Source of the DNA: Dinochytrium kinnereticum
Lineage: Eukaryota; Chytridiomycota; Chytridiomycetes; Chytridiales; Chytridiaceae
Length of the DNA: 54,390 nucleotides
Assembly (NCBI GenBank): GCA_027604005.1
Contig: JADGJT010000096.1
Span: 11,433 to 65,822, forward strand
Direction: 5' to 3'
In this document: one piece after another, positions 11,601 through 23,064 of the stretch
Layout: every line of letters begins with the position of its first letter
Numbering within the stretch: position 1 is the stretch's first letter
Translations under genes and position numbers: made by a program
Notes under the pieces: model-generated
What the model saw: only the letters and a program-made list of their open reading frames with translations
Database searches by the model: none
What the model was told of the DNA's origin: nothing

Positions 11601-13407
11601 GTTGTGCTGCTTTAAGTCGTCCTAGAGCAGAGTTTGTAACCCTACTTACTGGCTAATTATAGATATCCGTTATATTTTAATGGACCACAAGCGGGTATTA
11701 TCGAAAAGAACGCTGGGTAAGAGATCTAGATCCGAACCAGATGAAGGGGCAAAGGCATTTAAGACTGCCATTGAGTTCTTAAAGGAATCTTTACATCCAA
11801 CTTTGTGAGTTTTAAATAATGTAACCGGACCATTTTCTAACTGCCTTGCGCTTTCATACTCCGACAGACTTGATCTTTACTTTTCCACGAGCCCTCGAAT
11901 TGTCCAATACTCGGAAGAGCACATTCCATTTCGTCCAATTCTGCCCCACCCGCATCCTCTATCCTGGGTTTTGGAAGCAATACCCAGTATACTAAAGGAG
12001 GTGGAGACCCCTTCCTTCTCAGTAATGAGGCCTTCGCAAGATACTGAGTCAGACTATCCTCACACGTCTTCCCCAATGGTAAATATCTTAGCTGAAGCCG
12101 AGAACTTCCTTGAACTGTCAGCAGATTCCCAGCCGGAAAAGTTTTTATGGAACATTCCGATAAGGCTGCTGGATTCTGAAGAGGCAGTTGAGACAGAGAG
12201 AGCTACTTGGATCGGCGAGGAAGACTTTAAACGGTTTAAAAACTTGTTGGGGAGAATGTTTTCGTCTCATGTAAAAGCGATCGACTCCGATTTGGATGGC
12301 GAGGACGACATCGGCAAGGCAAGGGATTATAGTCTAGAATGGCTAGCAAGGGATCTCCAGCTCTCCCGGTCTGTTCTTCGGACAAAACCAATCGAGGTGG
12401 AGGCTGGTCTAGTACGTGCCCGATTCCCAAATCGACGCCAACTTAGTGTTAAGGCATCAAGAGTAAAGAGACGAAAGGAGGCTCAGGCTGAATCGGAATC
12501 AGAGATGCCATCGTCCCCACTCAGTGCCGATGCCTCCTCTGAGATTTGGGATAGCTCTTTCGGTGATTTGAGTGATGTGGATGACGCGGCGTCTGCCACC
12601 ACCGCTACATGGACAGAATCAGGGAGATCAAGTGGCGATGATTTTGACACTTCTTCCTCATGGGGGGGTACGCAGGCCACTTCAGATACTGAATCGCATT
12701 GGGATTCATCGTCTAATTTCAGCAATACCGACGATGAGAACGCCTCAGAAGATGAAGAAGAGAATGACGACGAGAACGCGGACACATCAAGTCAAGTGAG
12801 GCGCCGCCGGTCAGGCGCTTTTGCAGCACCGTTACCCCTTCATGTCCCTGCCATTATTGTTGCGCACCCTCTCCTTCCAAATCGCCGCACAAAGCTGTCC
12901 TCTCGCGCCTCAAGGCTGAGAGACCGCTGGCTAAATCCCCATATCTACTACCCCTCGATGCATAAGCATGATGCTTCGACCGCTGCTTCTCAGTCAGAAC
13001 TATTTCCAACTCAAGGTGATTCACAACAATGGGGTAATCAATCTCATATAGATTTGGATGCGGAAACTAAGTTTCGACTGATACAGGAGGATAGGGAAAG
13101 GGAGAGACGTGAATCTACACTCAGGGTAGCCTCATCGGGTAGACTTAGTCTCGGAACGCCTGGGTCGTCGCATCCGGCATCTTTGGATAGACGGATATCA
13201 ATGCCAACCAGGTTATTTGGGGGAATGACGGAAGACACTTCTTTTAGCTCTGATGTAGATTCTGGCTTGGGCGCGGCTTCTCAACCGGCTGCTTGGAGTG
13301 GCAGGTCGTCATTTCCGGTTGGGTCTTTGCAAGATTTTGCCAGTCAGCCGGCTATTAATGTCAGCGGGCCGCCCAAGCCAAAGAAAAAGCGGCGTGCAGG
13401 CTTTTGA
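8630..13407 (+). CDS. RRN6: RNA polymerase I core-factor subunit, Rrn6/TAF1C-like (N-terminus uncertain)
   Basis: Long multi-exon gene, roughly 1,200 residues. The N-terminal half looks like a beta-propeller. Diagnostic pieces are CTTFVGCAQGIYSLDTR (ends 10423), ASSNLETFLLDVRMPGQTLL (10672-10727), a strand ending GSVWSIDLGRG (about 10140-10175) and RLMFFQASSEGSIFC (about 11286-11330). These fit the paired 'position ... DxR' blades of Rrn6/TAF1C. The C-terminal half is acidic and Ser-rich and ends KKKRRAGF, like the short basic tail ending in GF that I recall for this family. Such proteins bind TBP and recruit Pol I to rDNA promoters in the nucleolus. Junctions at 9859/9936, 10423, 10799, 11590/11663 and 11805/11869 keep frame. 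The first exons (8630-9340) could not be joined without ambiguity, so the start is tentative. Another WD-type nuclear factor is the alternative. Confidence 0.65.
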
Positions 13408-13982
13408 GATAGTTGATGATGCAGATGTGGTTGCGCTGTTATATTTATAAACTATTGCATGAGCAATGATAATGATGGTAGAGACTCCATTGGATTTGCA
13501 TTTGCAGATTCAAATGCAAAAAGAATGTCCGATCACAAGATCGTAGGTGGAGTTTGAAAAAGGTGTGACTGGCATGGCTGGTCCACCTTGATAAAACAAA
13601 CGGCCAGAATTCCTCCTCCGCGTGCATAATTCGTCTTCCTCCTCATCGTCCTGTCCTTGCAGCTCGCCCTGAGTCTCGGACCGGAACAGCGTGCCATCAA
13701 CAGCACACTCTTATACCTCATTCTCATCGTGGTGTATTCTATCGCCACGACGTTTCAACCTCAATCTTTCCTGTATTGCGATAACTCGAACCATTAATTC
13801 TCTCAAGCCTTTACAACAAACCCTCACTGTTGCCATCTCTTCCTCGCAACTGGACCTCACCCTAAAGCAGGCTAATCGCCTTCATCTGAAGACTCCTCAT
13901 CCGAGCTACTCCGACGACATCGGGTGGCATTCCATTTTTCATTGAAGAACACTTTTAAAAGCACAACACCTGAATTCATAAC
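13408..13982. other. Intergenic region, nothing recognised
   Basis: 575 nt between the RRN6-like stop and the hydrolase start. One open frame (13691-13945, +) has a composition unlike its neighbours and no recognisable motif, and is probably part of a 5' leader. No RNA gene or repeat is seen. Confidence 0.4.
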
Positions 13983-15476
13983 ATGCCGTACTGCGAAGTT
14001 GGAAAGGGCCGAGGAAACGAGGCCGTCAAGCTCTATTATGAGACACATGGATCAGGACCACAAAAGATTATCTTCATCATGGGTATGTTCGCATCTCTAA
14101 GGCATCAATACTAAAACCCATTTTTCTCAAGGTTTAACGGCCGTAAGTTTACCACAACGGGACTTTAATTTCATGAACCTATTTGTAATGCATTTATTTC
14201 TTTACCATTTTTTAGGACCATACCCGCTGGGACTTTCAGAGCCATTTTTTTTCTGAGCTGGAAGAATATGAGGTTTGCGTCTTTGATAACCGCGGGATCG
14301 GATTCTCGACCGCTCCGAAGGGTAGATACACCACCAGGATGATGGCGCTGGACACTTGGGAACTCTTGCAGCATTTGAAATGGAAAAGAGCTCATGTTGT
14401 TGGCCTTTCAATGGGTATGCTTTTATCCTTACAGATTGGAAATATCATCAGCTCATCCTCGCGTTGCGGTTTCTTTAGGTGGTATGATTGCCCAAGAACT
14501 CTCACTTCATGTTCCCGATGCGATCTTATCTCTTGCGTTGGTTTCCACGACCCCGGGAAGGTCCGTTCCGCCAGTAAGACATTACACTTTCTTCTTGCAC
14601 TAGTTCCTTACAATTACTACGAGAGGGGTTTGCTATAATTGCGGCTTATTGAAAGATATTAAAGAATCTTCTGTCTTTCTTTTTCAGATTAAAACACTCT
14701 GGGCGATGAAGGGGACCGTTGGCGTTTTGCCTCCAGAGCAAGATTTCAAGCTTATGACTCGTATAATCTATCCTCGGGTAGCAACCTTCAAAAATGTTTG
14801 CTAATTCACTTATCTTAGTGGTGGCTCGACGCGGATGCTCCTCCAGGATCCGGATGCACCACCAACACAGATTACATGAGAAAGGTATGCTATAACTAGT
14901 TTATCATCTCTAACAAATACGTGTCATATATAAAGTGGTGGGAGGATCGTCAGGATCGGATTCCGGGGCCCACTAATAACGGCGTCAAAGGCCAGCGCAT
15001 GGCCTGCTATACCCACTACGTGAGCCGGGCTAGGCTCCGAAAGCTTCGAGATTATGGAATCCCTATAATTGTTTTAACGGGTGACGATGATATTGTAAGT
15101 GACGTCTTCATCATTTCTCTCACTAAAAATCGATCAAGCTCGTTCGTCCCAAGAACTCGATTTACCTCGCAAGAAATCTACGCGCGCGGCTCGAAATATT
15201 TATCGGGGGTGGTCACGGCTTAGGTAGGAGCCCCTGAGAAATTTAATAATGCTGATAATCATCTTTCACCTTGAAAAAATAGCCGTTCAGTTCCCAGAGA
15301 GATTCAACAAGGTCTTATTAAAGCATTTCAGAAGGTCACTGGAGCTTCGACCCCTTCCGCTAGATGAAGATGACCTATATCAGGTGGTGCAGACACGACC
15401 GCCTGGAAGACCAAGTGATTTCGTGCCGTGTTTGGATGGTATCAAGGTTGTTCCGGAGAGGCTGCGTGTCAAGTAG
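13983..15476 (+). CDS. Alpha/beta-fold hydrolase
   Basis: Nine predicted exons give 332 residues: 13983-14082, 14132-14142, 14216-14414, 14479-14573, 14688-14777, 14819-14884, 14936-15094, 15139-15223 and 15283-15476. All junctions are in phase. The second exon is only 11 nt. The protein has the oxyanion-loop region FIMGLTADHTRWD, the nucleophile elbow VGLSMGGM, an acidic strand end IVLTGDDDI and the catalytic His in IGGGHGL. This is the order of an alpha/beta hydrolase of the epoxide-hydrolase/esterase/peroxidase-like group. No signal peptide or membrane segment is visible, so it is probably cytosolic. The substrate cannot be inferred. MRNIP starts 98 nt downstream on the same strand. Confidence 0.87.
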
Positions 15477-15574
15477 GCCACGTTTGCTGAGCGCTGGCAA
15501 AAACCCAAGATTGAAGACTTTTTTTTTTTTGTCCAGCATTTTCGAACAGTTAATTACTTGAAAATAAACCCCGA

Positions 15575-16500
15575 ATGCCAACCTTCCAAGCCCTCCAATG
15601 CTGCGCAACGCAGTGCCGAACCTTTCAAGTTCAGCAGGTCAAACACTTTTCCGTCTCCAGCTTCTCAAACCATTTGATCAGGTGAAGAAGGTATCGAAAT
15701 GGATCTGCAAACTTTGCGGGCAAAAGCAAAGCGTTCTTCGAATCCACATGGAGGGCACTGCACCTGAATGCCGTAAAGTCGTTCAGGAATTGAACATGAG
15801 GCGGGGTGAGAAGGAAGCTGAGGTGGATGAGATTGTCGCCAAGAAAGTTGAACAAGGAGGAGAGGCTCGGATGGAAGTTCCGCAGCCGAGGATAGTGGCG
15901 AAGAGTGAGTCAGTTTGGAAGGAGTTTGCGGATGAGGAAGAGGAAGAGGAAGAGGAGGGGGAGGAGGAGGATGACGGAAGATTCGTTTTGGTTTATCCTG
16001 GCAAGGGGAAACGATCGCGGCAATCTTTGAAGCGGTCAACAGGTGAGGTGGGGAAGGGAGATACACAAAAGAAGAGGTTCATGGTGACTGGGACCGACTA
16101 CTCTCGACTGCCCGAAAGAACACGGAGCACTGAAATAACTATGAAGCCAGCCTCACAGAGGGCTCCTCAATCATCACACCCCACCATAGAAGCGCGGCAC
16201 TCTCACACGTCTCAAATGCCGCTCAGTTCCACATCATCAAAACTCAATACCCGCCCTATGCCAGCGTACCAGTCCCCGCCAGCTTCAACCTTATCAAAGC
16301 TGTACCCGTCGTATCAGGATCACAAGGAGAGGGCAAATTTGGCACTATGCTCAATGCCTACAGCCTCTTCTGTCCCCTCTGCACGGAAGCCACCAATAAC
16401 ATCTATAACAAAACCTGATACAAAACCAATTCCTACATCTAAAGTATCAAAGTGGGCGGAATATGAAGAGGAGGAAAGCGATGATGATGATGATTCGTAA
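15575..16500 (+). CDS. MRNIP: MRN complex-interacting protein (MRNIP)-like zinc-ribbon protein
   Basis: Exons 15575-15637 and 15682-16500 join in phase to give 293 residues. The intron falls inside the zinc ribbon, so neither exon alone shows the domain. Joined, the N-terminus reads CCATQCRTFQVQQ followed by VKKVSKWICKLCGQKQS. It matches the conserved start of animal MRNIP: paired Cys, FQ-x-x-QVKK, KW-x-C-x-x-CG-x-KQS, then a Glu-Gly and a second Cys before a short helix. The rest is disordered, with a Glu run near residues 110-125 and two WxxY/F-type motifs (VWKEF and SKWAEY) in acidic surroundings, as in animal MRNIP tails. In mammals MRNIP binds MRE11-RAD50-NBS1 and supports fork protection and ATM signalling. 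Function in a fungus is inferred. Confidence 0.8.
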
Positions 16501-16589
16501 ATGGATAGTCTTTAAATAAAAGAATATATTTATACAATCAGAATCCAACAGGTCAGACCCACTCAATACAGTAAGAGGGGAGAAAAATA

Positions 16590-18559
16590 TCAAACGCCCG
16601 ACTTCATCCAAGGCGTGGTGTCGGTCCACATCTCTGGGTTATCACTGAGGCGATACTTTCCATCAATAACAACATGCCCAGCACGGTCTCTCTGCAACTC
16701 AATCTTGCTCTCCCTTGAATCCCTAATGTGGGCGTTCAGCTCTGCAAGGAAGCTCGCCGTGTAATCAGAATCTGAAAGCATCAATTCTAGAAAAGGGGCG
16801 AATAAGAAGGGCTTTCTAAAGATCGATATGCATACCCGTGACTGGCCTAACATGATCGACACGAGGATAAATCTTGAGACGAGCAGATGGGACTCCAACG
16901 TCATGCTTAAGGATTCGGTGAAGTTCTTGGCTCTCACGCAATGGCACGGTATTATCCATATCGCCGTGAACGATAAGCCAATGCTTCGGGAGTAGCCGTG
17001 CGACCTCTCCAGTGCAAAGAAGATCGTTGTGAAGGCGCTTTAAGATAACACAAGGGGATGAGAGATTAAAGCCTTCCTTAGAAGAACCTAAGTAATCTGT
17101 GATTAGAAATTAAAAAATTAGCTATGAAGCATACCCATCACACGAGACATGGCGGATATCTCTTCAACGCATCGCTTGCTCTCAAACTCAAAATGAGTGT
17201 TTATATCGTAGACTCCCGCCAACCTAGGTAGCGTATTTGTTAACAAGCAGAAATCTCTGAGGAAACAATGCGCAAAAGCTTACAAAACAAGCCCTTGAAT
17301 CTGCGGCAAGCAATCGTCTAGCACTGGGAGATTTGAGAGACGAGGCACCTTCAAGTTCTCATTCGGAAACCGAGTCTCTATGTAGCTAACCATATCATGG
17401 ATCACGGCCAAGGCGCACAGATGCGCCCCCGCCGAGTGACCCATCAGATGAATCTGCGTCGCATCACCTCCATATGTTCTAAAAAATCATCAGCAGCAGG
17501 TCTCATGGCATCCAGTACTTAATGTTATTATGAACCCAGTGAACGGCGTGAGAAATGTCGAACACCATGTCACCAATCTTTCCGTTCGGGAAAATCGTGT
17601 AATTGGGCACGACTACAACATAGCCTGCCTCCTGTAAAGTTTCTGCTAAGGGCATGTAAATATACTTGTTTCCCGAGCTCCATCCGCCTCCGTAAATAAA
17701 AATAATCACGGGCCTAAGGGGAATTGATTCGCCAACCAGGTCTGCGCAATGGACGTCCAGGACAAGGTCGGGTTTTGATGGAACATAATGAATATCCTGG
17801 CTGTTTCAGCGAGTGAATAAAGCTTCAACCATTAAAACGTCGTCTTGCTTGTTACCATTGAACTGTCCGAGTACTAGTCCGTCTACTAAGGGCTTTCTTG
17901 ATCAACCAGCGGATAGCGATGGCAGCTGAAGGTCCAAAAGCCATGGAAACGACATACCCGACAAACGCCACATTAATCATGTAGACGCGGTATGGGTTAA
18001 GGGGTAGAATGGGTAGAACAGAGTCCTTTGTTTTTGGATTATGGGTTTGAACGGCAGAGAGGTAGAGGCATATTGCCACTACATAGCCATAACCTTTTGA
18101 GAAGGTAGTAAGACGAGTAGGAGGACTCTCAGATCATTTTTCAATTGTGTTGTCCATACCAACGACCCCAAGCACGACAGGAAGCATCACGAGACCCAAT
18201 GGTACAAGAACGGGTGATGCACAAAACAGGGCGATGAGTCCCCAGAGAGAGACACTGTTACGAGCAGCGGTGATTGTCGAGAATGTGGTTGCAGCAATGG
18301 TTGCTGAAGAGAGCGGCAGTGACTCTGGCGAGTTGCTCCTGGCAGAGTTTGGGTCGTTGTGACGGGATGAGGCGTCCTGATCTGAAGACTTTGGCAACTC
18401 GGCCGTCATGTCTCCAGCTATTGAGATCCTCTTCTCCAGAAGTTGGTTGGCGTGAGGTTGCAAACAGCTGTCTGTTCTCAAGACAAATTGTGAATTTGTG
18501 GAATTTGGATTCTGCAGCACTGGACGTGTCCATCTCATTCCGTACTGCACCGTAACCAC
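16590..18559 (-). CDS. Membrane-anchored esterase, isoprenylcysteine methylesterase (ICME)-like
   Basis: Multi-exon gene on the minus strand; the first exon is 18160-18559 and the last 16590-16771. The N-terminal third carries hydrophobic helices: one before the first intron (about residues 103-130) and two after it. The catalytic domain has FIYGGGWSSGN as an oxyanion loop (Tyr replaces the usual His of HGGG), the nucleophile elbow LMGHSAGAH, the acid in VHGDMDNTVP and the His in YPRVDH. The strings NYTIFPNGKIGDMVFD and TYGGDATQIHLMG match ICME-type esterases, which remove methyl esters from prenylated cysteines at the ER/Golgi membrane; a broader lipase/carboxylesterase role remains possible. 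The start at 18559 is tentative, since Met at 18538 and 18409 are in frame. It ends 90 nt from MRNIP, tail to tail. Confidence 0.75.
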
Positions 18560-18875
18560 GCATGGCGGGAAGATGATGAGAATGGGGAGGTGCTGAAGAA
18601 GAAGGGGAACGTGGGAAAGGGTGGATCACACGTAAAGTGCAGAGTCTGCGAAGCCATTGGACTTTCCCGAATCCGCACTTACTCAATCCCTTCCAACCTA
18701 CACGCACCAGATATACGGAGAGATGGCGAAGGATAGGATGACCACTTACCAAGCTCGTGAAAGCGTGTTTTGGACCAGGTATCATTCTGTCGCTTGGGAG
18801 GTCAGAGCAAGACGGAACAGACGGGAAATTTTGCTGGTGCCATTTGTGGTTTTTCTTCTCAAGCTTTGGCCGTCA
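18560..18875. promoter_or_regulatory. Divergent promoter region of the ICME-like gene and UPF1
   Basis: About 316 nt between two outward-facing start codons. The + frame upstream of UPF1 is open back to 18657, but its residues do not resemble UPF1. No clear TATA box is seen. Confidence 0.5.
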
Positions 18876-21800
18876 ATGAACAGCCAGCCATCAACGCAGC
18901 TCTCCTTCCTGGAGTTCGGCGCTCCCGACACTCAGACATCGCAGTATGACTTCTCCGAATACAACTACGGTTACTCGGGCGCCACCGCTGACTCGCAGGC
19001 ACTCACCCCATCGCAGTCGCAGAGTTTGACACAAAACTACAACTTCAACGGCATCCAGGACGGAAAATCCAGCATCTCTGGAGGAGGGAGGGACGGGCGA
19101 AGGGATCTTGAAAAGCAAATTCCCAGGGAGGATCTGGGAGAGGATAACCTGGACCTCAGCCAGGCCACTGGCCTTGACGGGGTGTTTGATAAGGATGAGG
19201 ATGGTTGGTCACTCTTTGATTCAGCTGTTCTGGAAGAGGAGAGACTGACTTTTTATTGTATCAGAGGAGTATTTGGACAGGGACGAGGACGAGGAAAGTC
19301 ATGTGGATTTTAAGGATCTCCCGGAGCATGCTTGCAAGTGAGTAGTCCATTGTTGCTTTGGGGGGTTTCTGTGTGTTGTTTATGCATTCGCCCCTCATTC
19401 AGGTACTGCGGTATCCACTCCCCCGCATCAGTCGTAAAATGCCTTCAATGCTCAAAGTGGTTTTGTAACTCTCGTGGAAATACCTCTGGTTCCCACATTA
19501 TAACTCACCTTGTGAAGGGGAAGCATCGTGAGGTGTGCCTCCACCCAGACGGACCATTAGGAGAAACAGTTTTGGAGTGCTATTTGTGTGGCTGTAGGAA
19601 CGTTTTCCTTCTGGGATTTATCCCCGCTAAGAGCGACACTGTCGTGGTTCTTTTGTGCCGGTGAGTGCCGCCTGGGTTTAAGCTTGGTTTGGTTCGTCTA
19701 ATCAATTTGAAAAAAACAGTCAACCTTGTGCATCTACCCCATCTTCAAAGGACGCAACTTGGGATGTTGCCCAATGGCTTCCACTGATTGCAGACAGATC
19801 TTTCCTCCCATGGTTAGTGAAGGTTCCCACAGAGTTGGAGCAGAGCCGGGCCCGTCAAATCACCGGAGCGCAGATTCAGGCCATCGAGGAGGTTTGGAAG
19901 ACTAACGCTGCTGCCTGTTTGGATGATCTTGAGCGTGGTGTTTTGGGCGAGGAGGATGAGCCCATACCTGTGATGCTTCGGTATGTCGCCCTTAAAGTTT
20001 TTTTTTTTTTAAAACTGTTTAGATATGAGGATGCATACCAGTACCAGAATGTCTTTGCCCCATTGGTCGCCTTGGAGGCGGAGCACGACCGGAAGTTAAA
20101 GGAGGCTCAAACTCAAGACAGTGTCGTTGTTCGATGGGATATTGGACTAAACATGAAGCGTATCGCGTACTTTGCTTTGCCAAAGTTGGAACAGGGAGAA
20201 GTTCGATTGGCTATAGGAGACGAGCTACTGCTTCGTTATAAAGGAGAGCTTAGTGCGCACTGGGAGAGTCGTGGCCATGTCATCAAGATTCCAAACTGTA
20301 AATTGTTTTTGTTGCTGCTTAGATCCTTCTGACATCCTTTTTTAGCTGTTTCGGATGAGGTTGCGATGGAGATCAAGAAGGGAGATAAAGCGCCGGTCGA
20401 GTGTACCCACAATTTCAGTGTTGATTTTGTTTGGAAGTCAACCTCCTTTGATAGGTACGGTTGTTTTTCTTAGCCTTTTCAATGCCAGGAAGGGTCTTGG
20501 TAGCTGACCCTATATCCAATAGGATGCAGAGCGCCATGAAGACATTCGCTGTAGACGAAAACTCTGTCTCGGGCTATATTTACCACAAGCTGCTCGGACA
20601 CGAAGTGGAAGCTCAAAACTTGAACGTTAAAATGCCAAAGCGATTCACCGCGCCTAACCTTCCGGATCTTAACCACTACCAAGTACTTGCTATCCGGAGC
20701 GTCCTAACCAAGCCATTGAGTTTGATTCAGGGGCCTCCAGGAACCGGGAAAACGGTTACCTCCGCTACGATAGTCTACCATCTGAGCCAGATTAACAAGG
20801 AGAAGGACCCTAGGAATCCTGGCCAGATTTTGGTCTGCGCGCCATCGAATGTTGCCGTCGACCAGCTAGCTGAGAAGATTCATCAGACGAACTTGAAAGT
20901 TGTGAGGGTGTCTGCAAAGTCCCGAGAGGAGCTCGATTCGTCTATCTCGTTCTTGACACTTCATGAGCAGGTAGCAAATAATGACACGAACCCCGAACTT
21001 CAGGGGCTGATCAAGTTGAAGAATCAGCTTGGTGAGCTTAAGGTTCAAGATGAGAAAAAGTTTAAAGCGCTGAAGCGCCAGGCCGAGAGAGAGATTCTTC
21101 AGAATGCTGATGTGATTTGCACCACTTGCGTTGGAGCTGGGGACCCGCGCCTTTCGAAACTTACTTTCCGAACTGTTCTTATTGATGAGGCGACACAGGC
21201 TGCTGAGCCCGAGTGCCTTATCCCGCTTATTACTGGTTGCAAGCAGGCTGTTTTGGTTGGAGATCACCAGCAGTTGGGTCCTGTCATTATGAATAAGAAG
21301 GCCGCGAAGGCTGGACTTTCCCAGTCACTATTCGAGAGATTGGTCTTACTTGGTAACCGCCCTATTCGACTTCAGGTCCAATACCGTATGCACCCGATTC
21401 TCTCTTACTTCTCCTCGAACATGTTCTACGAGGGATCGCTTACGAATGGAGTCACTGTTGCGGATCGTATTCGCCACATCAAGTTCCCCTGGCCTTCTCC
21501 CGAAACCCCGATGTTCTTCCTGAGCTCATTTGGTCAGGAGGAAGTGTCAGCCTCTGGGACATCGTTCCTTAACAGGACTGAGGCGGCCAACTGTGAGAAG
21601 ATTGTGACTAAGCTTTTAGATATTGGCATCTCACCCGCTCAAATTGGTGTTATTACACCGTACGAAGGACAAAGGTCCTACGTGGTCTCTTACATGCAGT
21701 TTTCTGGGACCCAGAAAAAGGAGCTTTACAAGGAGATTGAGGTAGCCTCTGTCGATGCGTTCCAGGGGAGAGAAAAGGACTACATTATTCTGTCGTGTGT

Positions 21801-22617
21801 GAGGTCAAACGAGAATCAAGGGATTGGTTTTCTGGCTGATCCGAGACGATTAAACGTGGCTCTTACTAGAGCGCGGTACGGTCTATGTATTTTGGGGAAT
21901 CCTAAGGCGCTCACGAAGAATCCTCTCTGGTATCAGCTTCTTATGTATTTCAAGGAGAAAGGGTGCTTTATGGAGGGGACTCTACAGAATATGCACCAGT
22001 CGCACATGCAGTTTGTGAAGCCTAGGAGGAGTTTTGTGAATGGTGGTGATTCGAGGACTAAGCGGCAGATGGGGGAGAATAGGCCTTCTGGCATGGCAAT
22101 GGCTCCAGTGTCAAACGGTAAAGTTTTTTATTTTCTTTTGTTCTGGGAAGATCATGTAGGTTAACTTACATGATCTGTTCTTGAACCGATAGGTGGTGTT
22201 AAGAGGAATGCATTTGGAGGCGGCGTCATGGCATCTCAAACCACTATGGACTTTCAGTACAGCCGCATGTCATCAGGCTTTGAGATTGACCCAGGAAACC
22301 CTCTCACTCAAGAGTCTATCCGATTCTCCATGGGTTACTCCCAAAGCGTTATCTCCCGGGCGATCCCATCATCCAAAAGTGCTAAGACGACCGCCCGGAC
22401 TCAGGCATCGCAGCAAAGTGCTGGGGCTATCACACAAGGAGAGTCAGTATCGTCTCAGGTCTACTCGCAGCCTATCTCTTCTTCGCAGACCGATCGCATC
22501 TTGATGAGTCAAGATGGGTTTGGGGATGACTATAAGAGCCAAAGCGATGGATACCTCCTTAGCCAGGATTTCAGCAATCTCAACCTGAACAGCCAGACGG
22601 GGTTCACACAGTTCTGA
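18876..22617 (+). CDS. UPF1: UPF1/NAM7 ATP-dependent RNA helicase, nonsense-mediated decay
   Basis: Eight exons give about 1,107 residues with all junctions in phase: 18876-19203, 19265-19337, 19403-19660, 19720-19980, 20023-20297, 20346-20454, 20523-22117 and 22193-22617. The Cys/His-rich UPF2-binding module begins at [17 protein letters not shown] and continues through CSKWFC and CYLCGCRN. The SF1 helicase core shows GPPGTGKT (Walker A), [43 protein letters not shown] and [11 protein letters not shown]. The N-terminus ([18 protein letters not shown]) resembles animal UPF1, which supports the start at 18876. The C-terminal 140 residues are packed with SQ and TQ pairs. UPF1 acts in the cytoplasm on mRNAs with premature stop codons. 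Intron 7 contains a 26-nt near-palindrome. Confidence 0.97.
22150..22175. repeat. 26-nt near-perfect palindrome inside UPF1 intron 7
   Basis: The sequence is its own reverse complement except at one mismatched pair (positions 10 and 17). Nine-base arms GATCATGTA/TACATGATC flank GTTAAC. It lies in the intron between 22117 and 22193, so it is transcribed but not translated. A hairpin in the pre-mRNA or a protein-binding site is possible; chance cannot be excluded. Confidence 0.7.
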
Positions 22618-23064
22618 GCCTTTTTTTTGACGACGCCCAGCCTTCCCTTCCCCTCTACCCTTTCTCGAGGTTTATTTTCCCCACCAATTTCCATCCCATC
22701 CCAACTCGCATCCCAGCCCTGAGCGAGACAGCCTCTTTTAAATGGTGCAAAACTTTGCTTTCCACCGCCCTCAGTCCTTTTTGCTCTTTACAATGAGAGA
22801 CAAGGTCGGAGAAGGGAGCCGGCGAAAATTGGCTGTTTGTTTTTCTGGAGGCCTTTTTCCGCATCTACCTGCAAGGAATAAGGGAAGCAGGTTGTGATGA
22901 GGTGATGGGTAAACGCGAACAGTTGGTCGCACGCCTATAGCTAACGCCCGTGCGAGCTCCTCCCTCACCAGACCATCCCTTCTCCTTCGCCTTCCTTCGG
23001 TACGAATTGTTGCCTGTGCCCGTCTCTTTGCCCTGCGCTGCGTGGCTGTTGCTTGCATGGCTGT
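22618..23064. other. Intergenic region, nothing recognised
   Basis: About 447 nt between the UPF1 stop and the methyltransferase start. It opens with a T tract and C/T-rich sequence typical of a 3' UTR. No gene or repeat is seen. Confidence 0.4.
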
